Under the pieces are notes generated by a model. The model did no database searches, was not told where the DNA came from, and was given only the letters and a program-made list of their open reading frames with translations. This document shows, piece by piece, positions 23,844 through 31,173 of a stretch of 64,000 bases of DNA. A program made the translations under genes and the position numbers. Positions within the stretch are counted from its first letter, which is position 1; each line of letters opens with the position of its first letter. Source of the stretch: Dialister sp. UBA7295 (GTDB taxonomy: Bacteria; Bacillota; Negativicutes; Veillonellales; Dialisteraceae); contig DKQZ01000032.1 of NCBI GenBank assembly GCA_002471975.1, forward strand, positions 10,072 to 74,071. The letters are read 5' to 3'.

Positions 23844-25195
23844 TGGAAGAACTGACACCCCGTAAAATCGTGGCCTACCTGGACCAGTACATTATCGGAC
23901 AGAATGATGCCAAGCGTTCCGTGGCCGTGGCCCTCCGGAATCGCTGGCGGGCAGGAAAGCTTCCACCCGAGCTCAAAAAAGAGGTGAGCCCGAAGAATAT
24001 CCTTCTCATTGGTCCCACCGGTGTGGGGAAGACGGAAATCGCAAGACGGATCGCATCCCTTACCAATGCGCCTTTTGTCAAAGTGGAAGCTACGAAATAT
24101 ACCGAAGTCGGCTATGTGGGCCGGGATGTGGAATCCATGGTCCGGGACCTGGCAGAAGAAGCAGTACGGCTTGTGAAGAAACAGGAATCTTCCCGTCATG
24201 GCAGAGATGCTGAGGAAGAAGCGGTCAGACGGGTGGCCGAGGCCATGTGGCCTTCAAAGAAACCGGAAACAAGAAGTCCCATGGATATTATCTTTGGGGA
24301 AAAGAAAGAAGAATCCAAACCGGACGAAGGGGAAAAGCAGAGAAGGAAAGATCTGGAACACCGCATCCGCACAGGCGAGCTGGATGACCGCATGGTGGAA
24401 ATAGAAGTGGAAGACAAGGGCAGCACACCGGAATCGGATAATGAGCAGGCCAACCAGATTTCCATCATGATTGCCGGTATGATGCCGAAAAAGATGAAAA
24501 AGAAAAAAGTCACCGTGGCGGACGCAAAGAAAATATTTGCTGAAGAAGCAGCAGATGAAATGGTGGATATGGAAGTAGTGAAAGACAAAGCTATCCGCTA
24601 TGCCGAGGAACGGGGAATTATCTTCATCGATGAAATTGATAAAATAGCCGGAAGGGGACATGGCGCCGGCCCCGATGTATCCAGGGAAGGGGTACAGAGG
24701 GATATTCTTCCCATCGTGGAAGGAGCTACTGTCAAGACGAAGTACGGCCAACTGAAAACGGATCATATCCTTTTCATGGCAGCCGGGGCTTTTCATGTAT
24801 CAAAACCAAGCGACCTGATTCCGGAACTTCAGGGCCGCTTTCCTATCCGTGTGGAGCTTTCCAGCCTTACCAAAGAGGATCTTCGTAAAATCCTGACAGA
24901 ACCCAGGCAGGCCCTGATCCGTCAGTATACGGCTCTTCTGGAAACAGAAGGGGTTTCCATCCATTTCACGGATGATGCCCTGGATACCATAGCATCCATC
25001 GCATCCAGGGTGAACTCGGAAACGGAAGATATAGGGGCCAGGAGGCTGTATACTATTCTGGAACGGGTACTGGAGGAACTTTCCTTTGACGCGCCGGATC
25101 TGGAAGACAAAAACGTCACGATTGACAGACGGTATGTGGAAGACAGGCTTGGACAGATTACGGAGAATATCGATATTTCCAATTATATACTGTAA
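23843..25195 (+). CDS. hslU: ATP-dependent protease, unfoldase subunit
   Basis: A 450-residue HslU/ClpY AAA+ ATPase. N-terminal TPRKIVAYLDQYIIGQ, Walker A GPTGVGKT near residue 57, VEATKYTEVGYVGRDVE (pore-loop region) near 80, an extended charged I-domain about 110-240, Walker B IIFIDEID near 257 and sensor 2 GARRLYTILE near 401. The C-terminal ISNYIL ends in the hydrophobic tail that docks into HslV. It unfolds substrates for HslV in the cytoplasm. It is coupled to hslV by a one-base overlap. Confidence 0.96.
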   Translation: MEELTPRKIVAYLDQYIIGQNDAKRSVAVALRNRWRAGKLPPELKKEVSPKNILLIGPTGVGKTEIARRIASLTNAPFVKVEATKYTEVGYVGRDVESMVRDLAEEAVRLVKKQESSRHGRDAEEEAVRRVAEAMWPSKKPETRSPMDIIFGEKKEESKPDEGEKQRRKDLEHRIRTGELDDRMVEIEVEDKGSTPESDNEQANQISIMIAGMMPKKMKKKKVTVADAKKIFAEEAADEMVDMEVVKDKAIRYAEERGIIFIDEIDKIAGRGHGAGPDVSREGVQRDILPIVEGATVKTKYGQLKTDHILFMAAGAFHVSKPSDLIPELQGRFPIRVELSSLTKEDLRKILTEPRQALIRQYTALLETEGVSIHFTDDALDTIASIASRVNSETEDIGARRLYTILERVLEELSFDAPDLEDKNVTIDRRYVEDRLGQITENIDISNYIL

Positions 25196-25206
25196 ATCAT
25201 TTACGG

Positions 25207-25244
25207 AAAGGGAGCTTTGCGGCAAAGGCGGCAGGGCTCCTTTT
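25207..25244 (+). terminator. Terminator after hslU
   Basis: GGAGC/GCTCC stem extended by an imperfect AAAGG/CCTTTT pairing, with a structured 20-base loop. Weaker than others in the window. Confidence 0.6.
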
Positions 25245-25261
25245 GATTTGATATCGTTATA

Positions 25262-25314
25262 TGTCAAGCAAATTCATGATTCAGGTTGACCAATGGTTTA
25301 CAACTGATTATAAT
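25262..25314 (+). promoter_or_regulatory. birA-bioY promoter with BirA-box-like operator
   Basis: TTGACC (25286-25291), 17 bases, TATAAT (25309-25314). An inverted pair TGTCAAGC (25262-25269) and GGTTGACC (25284-25291), spaced by 14 bases, resembles biotin operators, and its right half covers the -35. A further GGTTTACAA (25295-25303) is identical to a half-site of the E. coli bio operator. This suggests that BirA represses its own gene and bioY when biotin is high. Confidence 0.6.
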
Positions 25315-25370
25315 AAAATACAGTATCAAAGGATTACAGGATCCATCATTATTCATTTAGGAGGCTCTTT

Positions 25371-26360
25371 ATGCGAAATGAAATCCTGGATTATTTCAGG
25401 AAAGCAAACGGAGAATTCGTTTCCGGGCAGCAGATTTCGAAAGACCTGCATGTGTCCCGGACAGCTATCTGGAAACATATCAATATATTGAAAGAACGGG
25501 GCTATATTTTCGAATCAAGCACGAGAAAAGGGTACAGGCTCATTTATGCGCCGAACCTGCTGACACCGCTGGAAATCGAAGGAGCTCTTCACACGGATAC
25601 CTTTGGCCGTCATGTGGTGTACATGGAATCTACCCAGTCCACCAATGAAGAAGCCAAAAAGATTGCCAGAGAAGGCGCAGAAGAAGGGACCATTGTGGTA
25701 GCCGAAGAACAGACGACAGGCCATGGCCGCCTCACTCGCGGATTCTACAGCCCCTTTGCCAAAGGGATCTGGTTCTCCCTCATCCTTCGGCCGAAATTCT
25801 TCCCCATGGAAGCTGCGAAATGCACCCTCCTTGCGGCCATCGGCGTTTGCCGGGGGATTCGCAGACTGGGTCTTACGGACGCCGGGATCAAATGGCCGAA
25901 TGATATCCTGTACCATGGCAAGAAACTGGTAGGCATCCTCACCGAAATGTCCGCTTCCATGGAAAAAATCGATTACATCATCATAGGCATCGGCATCAAT
26001 ACGGGCATGAAGAAGAATGAATTCCCGGAAGACTTCCGCAAAGGCGCCACTTCCTTCCTGAATGAAGGCATTGATGTGTCCAGAAAAGATCTGCTTGCAG
26101 CCATCCTGTATGAACTGGAGAAGGAATATGTCATTGCCCAGAATGAAGGCTTTGATAAAGTGCTGGAAGACTGGAAGACCCTTTCCGTCACCATTGGTCA
26201 GGAAGTCCGGGTCATCATGGGTGATGAAAGTTATACGGGCAAAGCCATCGATATTGATAAAGACGGATGCCTCCTGGTAGATACAGGAAAAGGCATCAAT
26301 CGTGTCCTTGCCGGGGATGTTTCCATCCGTCCGGTGGGCGCACCGCTTCCGAAAAGATAA
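25371..26360 (+). CDS. birA: Biotin ligase and biotin repressor
   Basis: A 329-residue two-function BirA. Residues 1-62 are a winged helix (FVSGQQISKDLHVSRTAIWKHI) able to bind operators. The central domain has the biotinyl-AMP loop GHGRLTRGFYSP near 116, KWPNDI near 172 and GIGIN near 206. The C-terminal SH3-like domain covers about 275-329. It activates biotin with ATP, attaches it to carboxylase carrier proteins, and uses holo-BirA as a repressor. The DNA-binding domain, the box at its own promoter and bioY downstream all agree. AGGAGG lies 8 bases before the ATG. Confidence 0.95.
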   Translation: MRNEILDYFRKANGEFVSGQQISKDLHVSRTAIWKHINILKERGYIFESSTRKGYRLIYAPNLLTPLEIEGALHTDTFGRHVVYMESTQSTNEEAKKIAREGAEEGTIVVAEEQTTGHGRLTRGFYSPFAKGIWFSLILRPKFFPMEAAKCTLLAAIGVCRGIRRLGLTDAGIKWPNDILYHGKKLVGILTEMSASMEKIDYIIIGIGINTGMKKNEFPEDFRKGATSFLNEGIDVSRKDLLAAILYELEKEYVIAQNEGFDKVLEDWKTLSVTIGQEVRVIMGDESYTGKAIDIDKDGCLLVDTGKGINRVLAGDVSIRPVGAPLPKR

Positions 26361-26450
26361 CTTCGGGAGAAATAAGTAATAACCGTTCCGGGCATTTCAC
26401 TCTCCATGTCTGAACCACGGACGGCCATTTGAAAGGAGAAGAGGTTTCCT

Positions 26451-27020
26451 ATGGAAAAAGAAAAATTGCACAACATCATCAGTGCAGCTATTTTTGCAGG
26501 TATTATGGCGATTCTGTCGCAGTTCACATTCCCCATCGGGCCGGTACCGATTACCCTCCAGAGCTTCGTATGCGCTATGGCCGGCGGTGTGCTGGGACGA
26601 AAATGGGGCGCCATTTCCATAGGTGTCTGGCTGATTCTGGGCCTCATGGGCATACCGATTCTCACCATGGGCAAAGCAGGAGCCGGTATATTCCTCTCCC
26701 CGGTTGGCGGCTACTATGTGGGGTTTGTTATCATGGCCTGGATTTCCGGTTTCCGCCTGGCTGAAAAGGGACATTTCCTTCGCCAGGTATCTTCAGCCGT
26801 CCTGGGACTTGTCTGCTGCTATGCCCTGGGCCTTGTCTGGTTCGTGGCTTATTTCCATTTCGGCCTTGGAAAAGATATGCCCCTTTGGACAGCCCTCACC
26901 CTGACCGTATTCCCCTTTGTTGCTTTTGATCTCATCAAAGTGGTGCTTGGCGTTATCTGCGGGACGAGAATCCGCCAGTCCCTGAATCAGGCCGGGTATT
27001 ATCCATCCACGGAACATTAA
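26451..27020 (+). CDS. bioY: Biotin transporter, substrate-specific S component
   Basis: A 189-residue BioY with about six membrane segments. The family segment FPIGPVPITLQSFVCAMAGGVLGRKWG is near residue 24, followed by GLMGIPIL, and AGAGIFLSPVGGYYVGF near 76 is typical of BioY biotin-binding loops. It takes up biotin alone or with ECF energy-coupling proteins encoded elsewhere. It lies 90 bases after birA with its own AAAGGAG and no terminator between, so it is probably cotranscribed with birA and controlled by the BirA-box promoter. No biotin synthesis genes are in the window, which fits dependence on imported biotin. Confidence 0.94.
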   Translation: MEKEKLHNIISAAIFAGIMAILSQFTFPIGPVPITLQSFVCAMAGGVLGRKWGAISIGVWLILGLMGIPILTMGKAGAGIFLSPVGGYYVGFVIMAWISGFRLAEKGHFLRQVSSAVLGLVCCYALGLVWFVAYFHFGLGKDMPLWTALTLTVFPFVAFDLIKVVLGVICGTRIRQSLNQAGYYPSTEH

Positions 27021-27034
27021 TCATCGCAAATCAT

Positions 27035-27067
27035 AAAGCAGCTGCAGAAAGCCTGCGGCTGCTTTTC
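27035..27067 (+). terminator. Terminator after bioY
   Basis: Stem AAAGCAGC-T-GCAG with CTGC-G-GCTGCTTT, loop AAAGC, T run. Confidence 0.88.
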
Positions 27068-27234
27068 CTGTGGAAATATAACTTTTCCTTTATGGAAATT
27101 CTTTGTTGTATATATATTTGAAATAACTTAAGGAATCTGTTATGATTTCCCTTGACAGAATGGTCACTTTGTAGCATTATACTTTTGATGTCATTCACCC
27201 TTGACTTTCAGTCATTATGTTGGAGGAGATTCAG

Positions 27235-28014
27235 ATGCTTCTTGCTTTTGATGTAGGAAATACAAATATCGTATGCGGTGTGTATAAGGACAGGAAACTG
27301 ATCAGGCACTGGCGCGTGGCGACTGATACACTGCAGACTGCCGACGGCTATGCAGCTCTTCTTGGAACCCTGTTTACGCTGAACGGTCTCAGCTTCAAAG
27401 ATGTGGAAGATGCCATTATTTCCACCGTAGTCCCGCCAATCATCCCGATTCTGGAGACCATGTGCCAGCGCTATTTCCATGTCAAGCCCATCATGGTGGG
27501 CCCCGGCATCAAGACAGGACTGAATATCCTTTATGATAATCCCAAGGAACTGGGAGCTGACCGCATCGTCAATGCAGTGGCGGCAGTGGCTGAATATGAC
27601 TGCCCCCTCGTCATCATCGATATGGGTACCGCCACCACATTCTGCGCCATCGATGCGAAGGGAAATTATCTGGGCGGCGCCGTGGCACCGGGTATCGGTA
27701 TTTCCATGGAAGCCCTTTTCCAGCGCGCTTCCAAACTGCCCCGCATTGAACTGGTGAAGACCCCGAAAATCATCTGCCGCAACACGGTTTCTGCCATGCA
27801 GGCAGGGATCTATTACGGCTTCGTCGGCCAGATTGATGAAATTGTAAAGCGGATCAAGGAAGAATTGAATGAACCGAATGTGAAAGTCATCGCTACCGGC
27901 GGCCTGGCAACGCTGATTGCCAAATCCTCCCGCACCATTGATGTGGTAGACCCCATGCTGACACTGAAGGGACTTCTCCTGCTTTACGAAAAAAACAGAA
28001 ATGAAAAGCGGTAA
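27235..28014 (+). CDS. coaX: Type III pantothenate kinase
   Basis: A 259-residue ASKHA-fold kinase of the CoaX family. The phosphate-1 motif is DVGNTN at residues 6-11; GADRIVNAVAA near 105 and DMGTATTF near 130 contain the catalytic and ATP-binding residues; GGAVAPGI near 149. It phosphorylates pantothenate as the first step of coenzyme A synthesis; the type III enzyme is insensitive to CoA feedback. ATG 27235 is chosen because GGAGGAG (27222-27228) is 6 bases upstream, while the ATG at 27217 precedes that site. It stands directly after birA-bioY but has its own terminator on each side. Confidence 0.95.
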   Translation: MLLAFDVGNTNIVCGVYKDRKLIRHWRVATDTLQTADGYAALLGTLFTLNGLSFKDVEDAIISTVVPPIIPILETMCQRYFHVKPIMVGPGIKTGLNILYDNPKELGADRIVNAVAAVAEYDCPLVIIDMGTATTFCAIDAKGNYLGGAVAPGIGISMEALFQRASKLPRIELVKTPKIICRNTVSAMQAGIYYGFVGQIDEIVKRIKEELNEPNVKVIATGGLATLIAKSSRTIDVVDPMLTLKGLLLLYEKNRNEKR

Positions 28015-28025
28015 TAAATTCAGTG

Positions 28026-28055
28026 AAAGATGAAGCTTCGGCTTCATCTTTTTTT
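28026..28055 (+). terminator. Terminator after coaX
   Basis: Stem AAAGATGAAGC/GCTTCATCTTT with a stable TTCG tetraloop and a T run. Confidence 0.94.
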
Positions 28056-28075
28056 ATGCATAAGTTTTGCATATA

Positions 28076-28104
28076 TTGAATTTTAATTCACATTGGTGTA
28101 TATT
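28076..28104 (+). promoter_or_regulatory. Promoter with ArgR box, first binding-protein gene
   Basis: TTGAAT (28076-28081), 17 bases, TATATT (28099-28104). TGAATTTTAATTCA at 28077-28090 matches the ARG box core TGAATwwwwATTCA exactly and overlaps the -35, a position suited to repression by arginine-bound ArgR/AhrC. Confidence 0.7.
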
Positions 28105-28143
28105 TATAACGAATAGAACCACATTTTGATTTTGGAGGGGGTT

Positions 28144-29004
28144 ATGATGAAAAAAGAAATAAAATGGATTCTTCTGGGTCTCGCTGCGGCGGGCACTCTT
28201 TTTGCGGGGGGCTGCGGTGGTGAAAAAGCGGCATCTTCTGCTTCTTCTGCCAATGCCGGTCAGCAGAGCGCATTGATGCAGAAAATCAAAAAAGAGGGGA
28301 AACTGGTGGTAGGGACAGCTTCCGGGTTCCCGCCTTACGAATTCTTGGATACGTCCGTGAAAGACGGAAAGAAGATCGACGGCATCGATATGAAGCTGGC
28401 CGAAGCAGTAGCAAAGAAACTGGGCGTGAAGCTGGAAATTCAGGATATGACCTTCCAGTCACTCCTTTCCTCTATTACTACGGGAAAAGTGGACATTGCC
28501 GTATCCGCTATCAATCCGACTGACGAACGGAAAAAGACCGTGGATTTCTCTGATAACTATCTGGAAGGGAAACAGACGCTTCTCATCCGTAAGGAAGACG
28601 AAGGGAAATACAAGACTCTTGCTGATTTCAAAGGGAAGAAAATCGCTGTCCAGAAGTCTACCATCCAGGAAAAACTGGCCAATTCCCAGATTCCCGAAGC
28701 CCAGATCGTGGCCCTGGCCAAAGTGCCGGATGCCCTCCTTGAATTGAAACAGGGCAAAGTGGATGCCGTGCCGGTCCAGAACATCGTGGGCGGTCAGTAT
28801 CTTGTTACCAATAAAGACCTGGCGCCTACCAATATTTATTTCGAGAAATATACCGGCGGAGCTGCCGTGGCTCTCCCCAAAGGAAGTGACGATGTGGTGA
28901 AGATCATCAATGAAGTTATCAAAGAAAACAAGGCCAATGGAAATATTGACAAATGGGTCTATGAGATGACAAAGAAAGCCGTGGCCAACGCACAGTCGAA
29001 ATAA
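28144..29004 (+). CDS. Polar amino-acid-binding lipoprotein, paralogue 1
   Basis: A 286-residue SBP_bac_3 family protein. The lipoprotein signal ends GGC with Cys at residue 24, then an Ser/Ala-rich linker. Mature domain: VVGTASGFPPYEFLD near 57, GIDMKLAEAVAKKLGVKLE near 81, LLSSITTGKVDIAVSAINPTDERKK near 110, where the conserved Arg-type residue binds the ligand carboxylate. It captures an amino acid, probably basic (arginine, lysine or ornithine) judging by the ArgR box and by lysA nearby; this is inference. ATG 28144 follows GGAGGGGG. No permease or ATPase gene is attached, so it must use one encoded elsewhere. Confidence 0.85.
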   Translation: MMKKEIKWILLGLAAAGTLFAGGCGGEKAASSASSANAGQQSALMQKIKKEGKLVVGTASGFPPYEFLDTSVKDGKKIDGIDMKLAEAVAKKLGVKLEIQDMTFQSLLSSITTGKVDIAVSAINPTDERKKTVDFSDNYLEGKQTLLIRKEDEGKYKTLADFKGKKIAVQKSTIQEKLANSQIPEAQIVALAKVPDALLELKQGKVDAVPVQNIVGGQYLVTNKDLAPTNIYFEKYTGGAAVALPKGSDDVVKIINEVIKENKANGNIDKWVYEMTKKAVANAQSK

Positions 29005-29045
29005 TACTGATCAACGGTCTCCCGATTCACCGGGATGATATATAA

Positions 29046-29075
29046 TGAATATAAGGATTCCTGAATTTTTATTCA
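29046..29075 (+). promoter_or_regulatory. ArgR box pair, second binding-protein gene
   Basis: TGAATTTTTATTCA (29062-29075) is a perfect ARG box core. Just before it TGAATATAAGGATTC (29046-29060) looks like a weaker second box, the tandem layout usual for ArgR. TATAAT at 29041-29046 could be the -10 (no clear -35), so the boxes cover the transcript start, immediately before the AGGAGG at 29077. Confidence 0.7.
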
Positions 29076-29087
29076 TAGGAGGACATT

Positions 29088-29936
29088 ATGAAAAAATCTG
29101 TAAAAGCACTTCTGCTCGGTGCAGCATTCATTGGAGCATTGGCAGTGTCGGGCTGCGACGGATCTTCCGCTCCGGCCAAGAGCGATGCGGCCAAATCAGC
29201 TCCCCAGGGCAATCTGATGGAAACCATTAAGAAGAGGGGTAAACTCATTGTCGGCACTTCTTCCGGCTATCCGCCCTATGTATTTGTGGATTCCGAATCC
29301 CCGGACAAGAACGTTATCGGCCTGGATATGGAACTCTGTAAACAGATTGCCGATAAACTGGGCGTGAAGATGGAAGTACAGGATATGGGCTTCTCCGCCC
29401 TCCTGTCGTCTGTGACTGCCGGTAAAGTGGATATTGCTGTCGGCGGCGTTTCCCCGACTCCGGAAAGGGAAAAGGTGATGGCTTTCTCCGACAAATACCT
29501 GCCCACGGAGCAGAAACTGCTGGTTCTCAAGAAAAATCAGCATGTGTATAAGTCCATGGCGGATTTGAAGGGGAAGACGATTGGCGCTGAAAAATCGACA
29601 ACCCAGGAAGCGACGGCCCAGAAAGTAGAAGGGGCCAAGGCCCTTGGCCTTTCCAGTGTGCCCGATGCTATCCTGCAGCTGAAAAATGAAAAACTGGACG
29701 GTATCGTCCTTGAAGGAGTCGTGGCGAAACAGTACCTCATTTTCAACGATGACCTGTCCTTGGCCGATGTGCAGTTCCAGGGGGCCAATAAGGTCTCTGC
29801 CGTAGCCCTTAAAAAGGGTAATGATGATCTGGTCAAAATAATCAATGAAATCATCAAGAAAGATACGGAATCCGGCCAGTTTGAAAAATGGGTGGATGAA
29901 TACAGCCGTATTGCCGTGGAAAAGGCAAAGAAATAA
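29088..29936 (+). CDS. Polar amino-acid-binding lipoprotein, paralogue 2
   Basis: A 282-residue SBP_bac_3 protein clearly homologous end to end with its two neighbours: VGTSSGYPPYVFVD near 52, GLDMELCKQIADKLGVKME near 76, LLSSVTAGKVDIAVGGVSPTPEREK near 105, LPTEQKLL near 137. The lipoprotein Cys is residue 23. Unlike the others it has Asp directly after the Cys (CDGSS), the inner-membrane retention signal in enterobacterial Lol sorting; whether that rule holds here is unknown. It differs at the ligand-loop segment (GVSPTPER instead of INPTDER), so ligand preference may differ. It is preceded by ArgR boxes and followed by its own terminator. Confidence 0.85.
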   Translation: MKKSVKALLLGAAFIGALAVSGCDGSSAPAKSDAAKSAPQGNLMETIKKRGKLIVGTSSGYPPYVFVDSESPDKNVIGLDMELCKQIADKLGVKMEVQDMGFSALLSSVTAGKVDIAVGGVSPTPEREKVMAFSDKYLPTEQKLLVLKKNQHVYKSMADLKGKTIGAEKSTTQEATAQKVEGAKALGLSSVPDAILQLKNEKLDGIVLEGVVAKQYLIFNDDLSLADVQFQGANKVSAVALKKGNDDLVKIINEIIKKDTESGQFEKWVDEYSRIAVEKAKK

Positions 29937-29950
29937 ATATTTCTTAAATC

Positions 29951-29979
29951 AAAAAGATGCTCTTCGGGGCATCTTTTTT
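29951..29979 (+). terminator. Terminator after paralogue 2
   Basis: Stem AAAAAGATGC/GCATCTTTTT, loop of about 8 bases, T6. Confidence 0.9.
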
Positions 29980-30039
29980 GCTGGAGTGGAAAGGGATTCA
30001 GCGGCTCGTGAACGACTTGCGGATATTTTCCAAAAGTAA

Positions 30040-30078
30040 TGAATAAATATTGACATATATGTATAAATATGCTAATAT
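30040..30078 (+). promoter_or_regulatory. Promoter with ArgR-like box, third binding-protein gene
   Basis: TTGACA (30050-30055), 17 bases, TAATAT (30073-30078). TGAATAAATATTGA (30040-30053) matches the ARG box core at 13 of 14 positions and overlaps the -35. An AT-rich inverted repeat TAAATAT/ATATTTA straddles the -10. Confidence 0.6.
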
Positions 30079-30135
30079 TTATGCAAGTTAAACAGGGAAC
30101 CAGGTTCCTGGCATATATGAATGAAGAGGTGCAGT

Positions 30136-31002
30136 ATGATGATGAAAAGTAAAAAAGCATTAAAGATTCTGGCAATCGGTATGGCAGCAGCGGCAGCGCT
30201 CACTATGGCAGGCTGCGGGGGGAGTGATCAGGGAGCAAAATCTTCTGCCCCGCCGGCGCAGAAGGAAAGCGCCCTGATGCAGAAGATTAAAAAGAATGGC
30301 AAGATCGTAGTTGGCACGGCATCCGGTTATCCGCCCTATGAATTTGTAGATACCTCCCAGGGGGACAAGAAAGTTATCGGCATCGATATGGAACTGGCCC
30401 GGAAGGTGGCTGACAAATTGGGTGTCAAGCTGGAAGTGCAGGATATGAATTTCCAGGCTCTTCTTTCCTCCCTCACCGGTGGAAAAGTGGATGTGGCTAT
30501 CGCAGGGATCAATCCGACGGATGAACGCAGGAAGTCCATGGATTTCTCCGATAATTACCTGCCCACGGAACAGAAAGTCATCATCAGAAAGGCGGATGCT
30601 GACAAATACAAGAAAGTAGAAGATTTATATGGCAAGACCATTGGTGTACAGAAGTCCACCACCCAGGAAGCTCTGGCTAAAGAAAAAATCAAGGATGCCA
30701 AGATTGTAGGCCTGGCTCATGTACCGGAAGTGGTATTGGAATTGAAACAGGGCAAAGTCGACGGCCTTGTGGTAGAAGGCATCGTCGGTGAACAGTATGT
30801 CATTTTCAACGATGACCTCATGTTCTCGGACATCAAATTCCCGAATGCAGTGAAGAATTCGGCTGCTGCCATCCAGAAGGGAAATGAAGATGTGGTCGCC
30901 ATCATCAATGCAGTCATCAAGGAAAATACGGATAACGGCAATTTCAAGAAATGGACGGAAGAGTACAGCAAGAAAGCTGTAGCAAACGCAAACAAGAAAT
31001 AA
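30136..31002 (+). CDS. Polar amino-acid-binding lipoprotein, paralogue 3
   Basis: A 288-residue SBP_bac_3 protein, visibly closer to paralogue 1 than to 2 (shared INPTDER ligand-loop segment). Lipoprotein Cys at residue 27 (MAGC); mature segments VVGTASGYPPYEFVD near 60, GIDMELARKVADKLGVKLE near 82 and LPTEQKVIIRK near 143. The start is ATG 30136 behind GAAGAGGTG; ATGs at 30139 and 30142 are also possible, and the ATG at 30121 overlaps the ribosome site. It has its own promoter and terminator, and no transporter partners are adjacent. Its ligand is probably a basic amino acid, by its ArgR-like box and the next gene lysA. Confidence 0.85.
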   Translation: MMMKSKKALKILAIGMAAAAALTMAGCGGSDQGAKSSAPPAQKESALMQKIKKNGKIVVGTASGYPPYEFVDTSQGDKKVIGIDMELARKVADKLGVKLEVQDMNFQALLSSLTGGKVDVAIAGINPTDERRKSMDFSDNYLPTEQKVIIRKADADKYKKVEDLYGKTIGVQKSTTQEALAKEKIKDAKIVGLAHVPEVVLELKQGKVDGLVVEGIVGEQYVIFNDDLMFSDIKFPNAVKNSAAAIQKGNEDVVAIINAVIKENTDNGNFKKWTEEYSKKAVANANKK

Positions 31003-31025
31003 ATGGCCTTCCTATATTCCTGCAT

Positions 31026-31059
31026 AAAACGCTGTGGGGCATTGCTCCACGGCGTTTTT
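31026..31059 (+). terminator. Terminator after paralogue 3
   Basis: Stem AAAACGC-GTGG-GC with GC-CCAC-GCGTTTT containing two mismatches, ATT loop, T5. Confidence 0.88.
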
Positions 31060-31099
31060 GTGAAAGAAATCGTCGATAAAATTTTTTGATAAGCTCATA

Positions 31100-31128
31100 T
31101 AGTCAGCCTTTAGTGCGTATGTTATAAT
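31100..31128 (+). promoter_or_regulatory. Promoter of lysA
   Basis: TAGTCA, 17 bases, TATAAT. No lysine riboswitch or T-box is visible in the short leader. Confidence 0.6.
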
Positions 31129-31173
31129 GAATCAACTATTGAAAGTAATCCTTTCAGAAAGAGAGGCTTCTCC

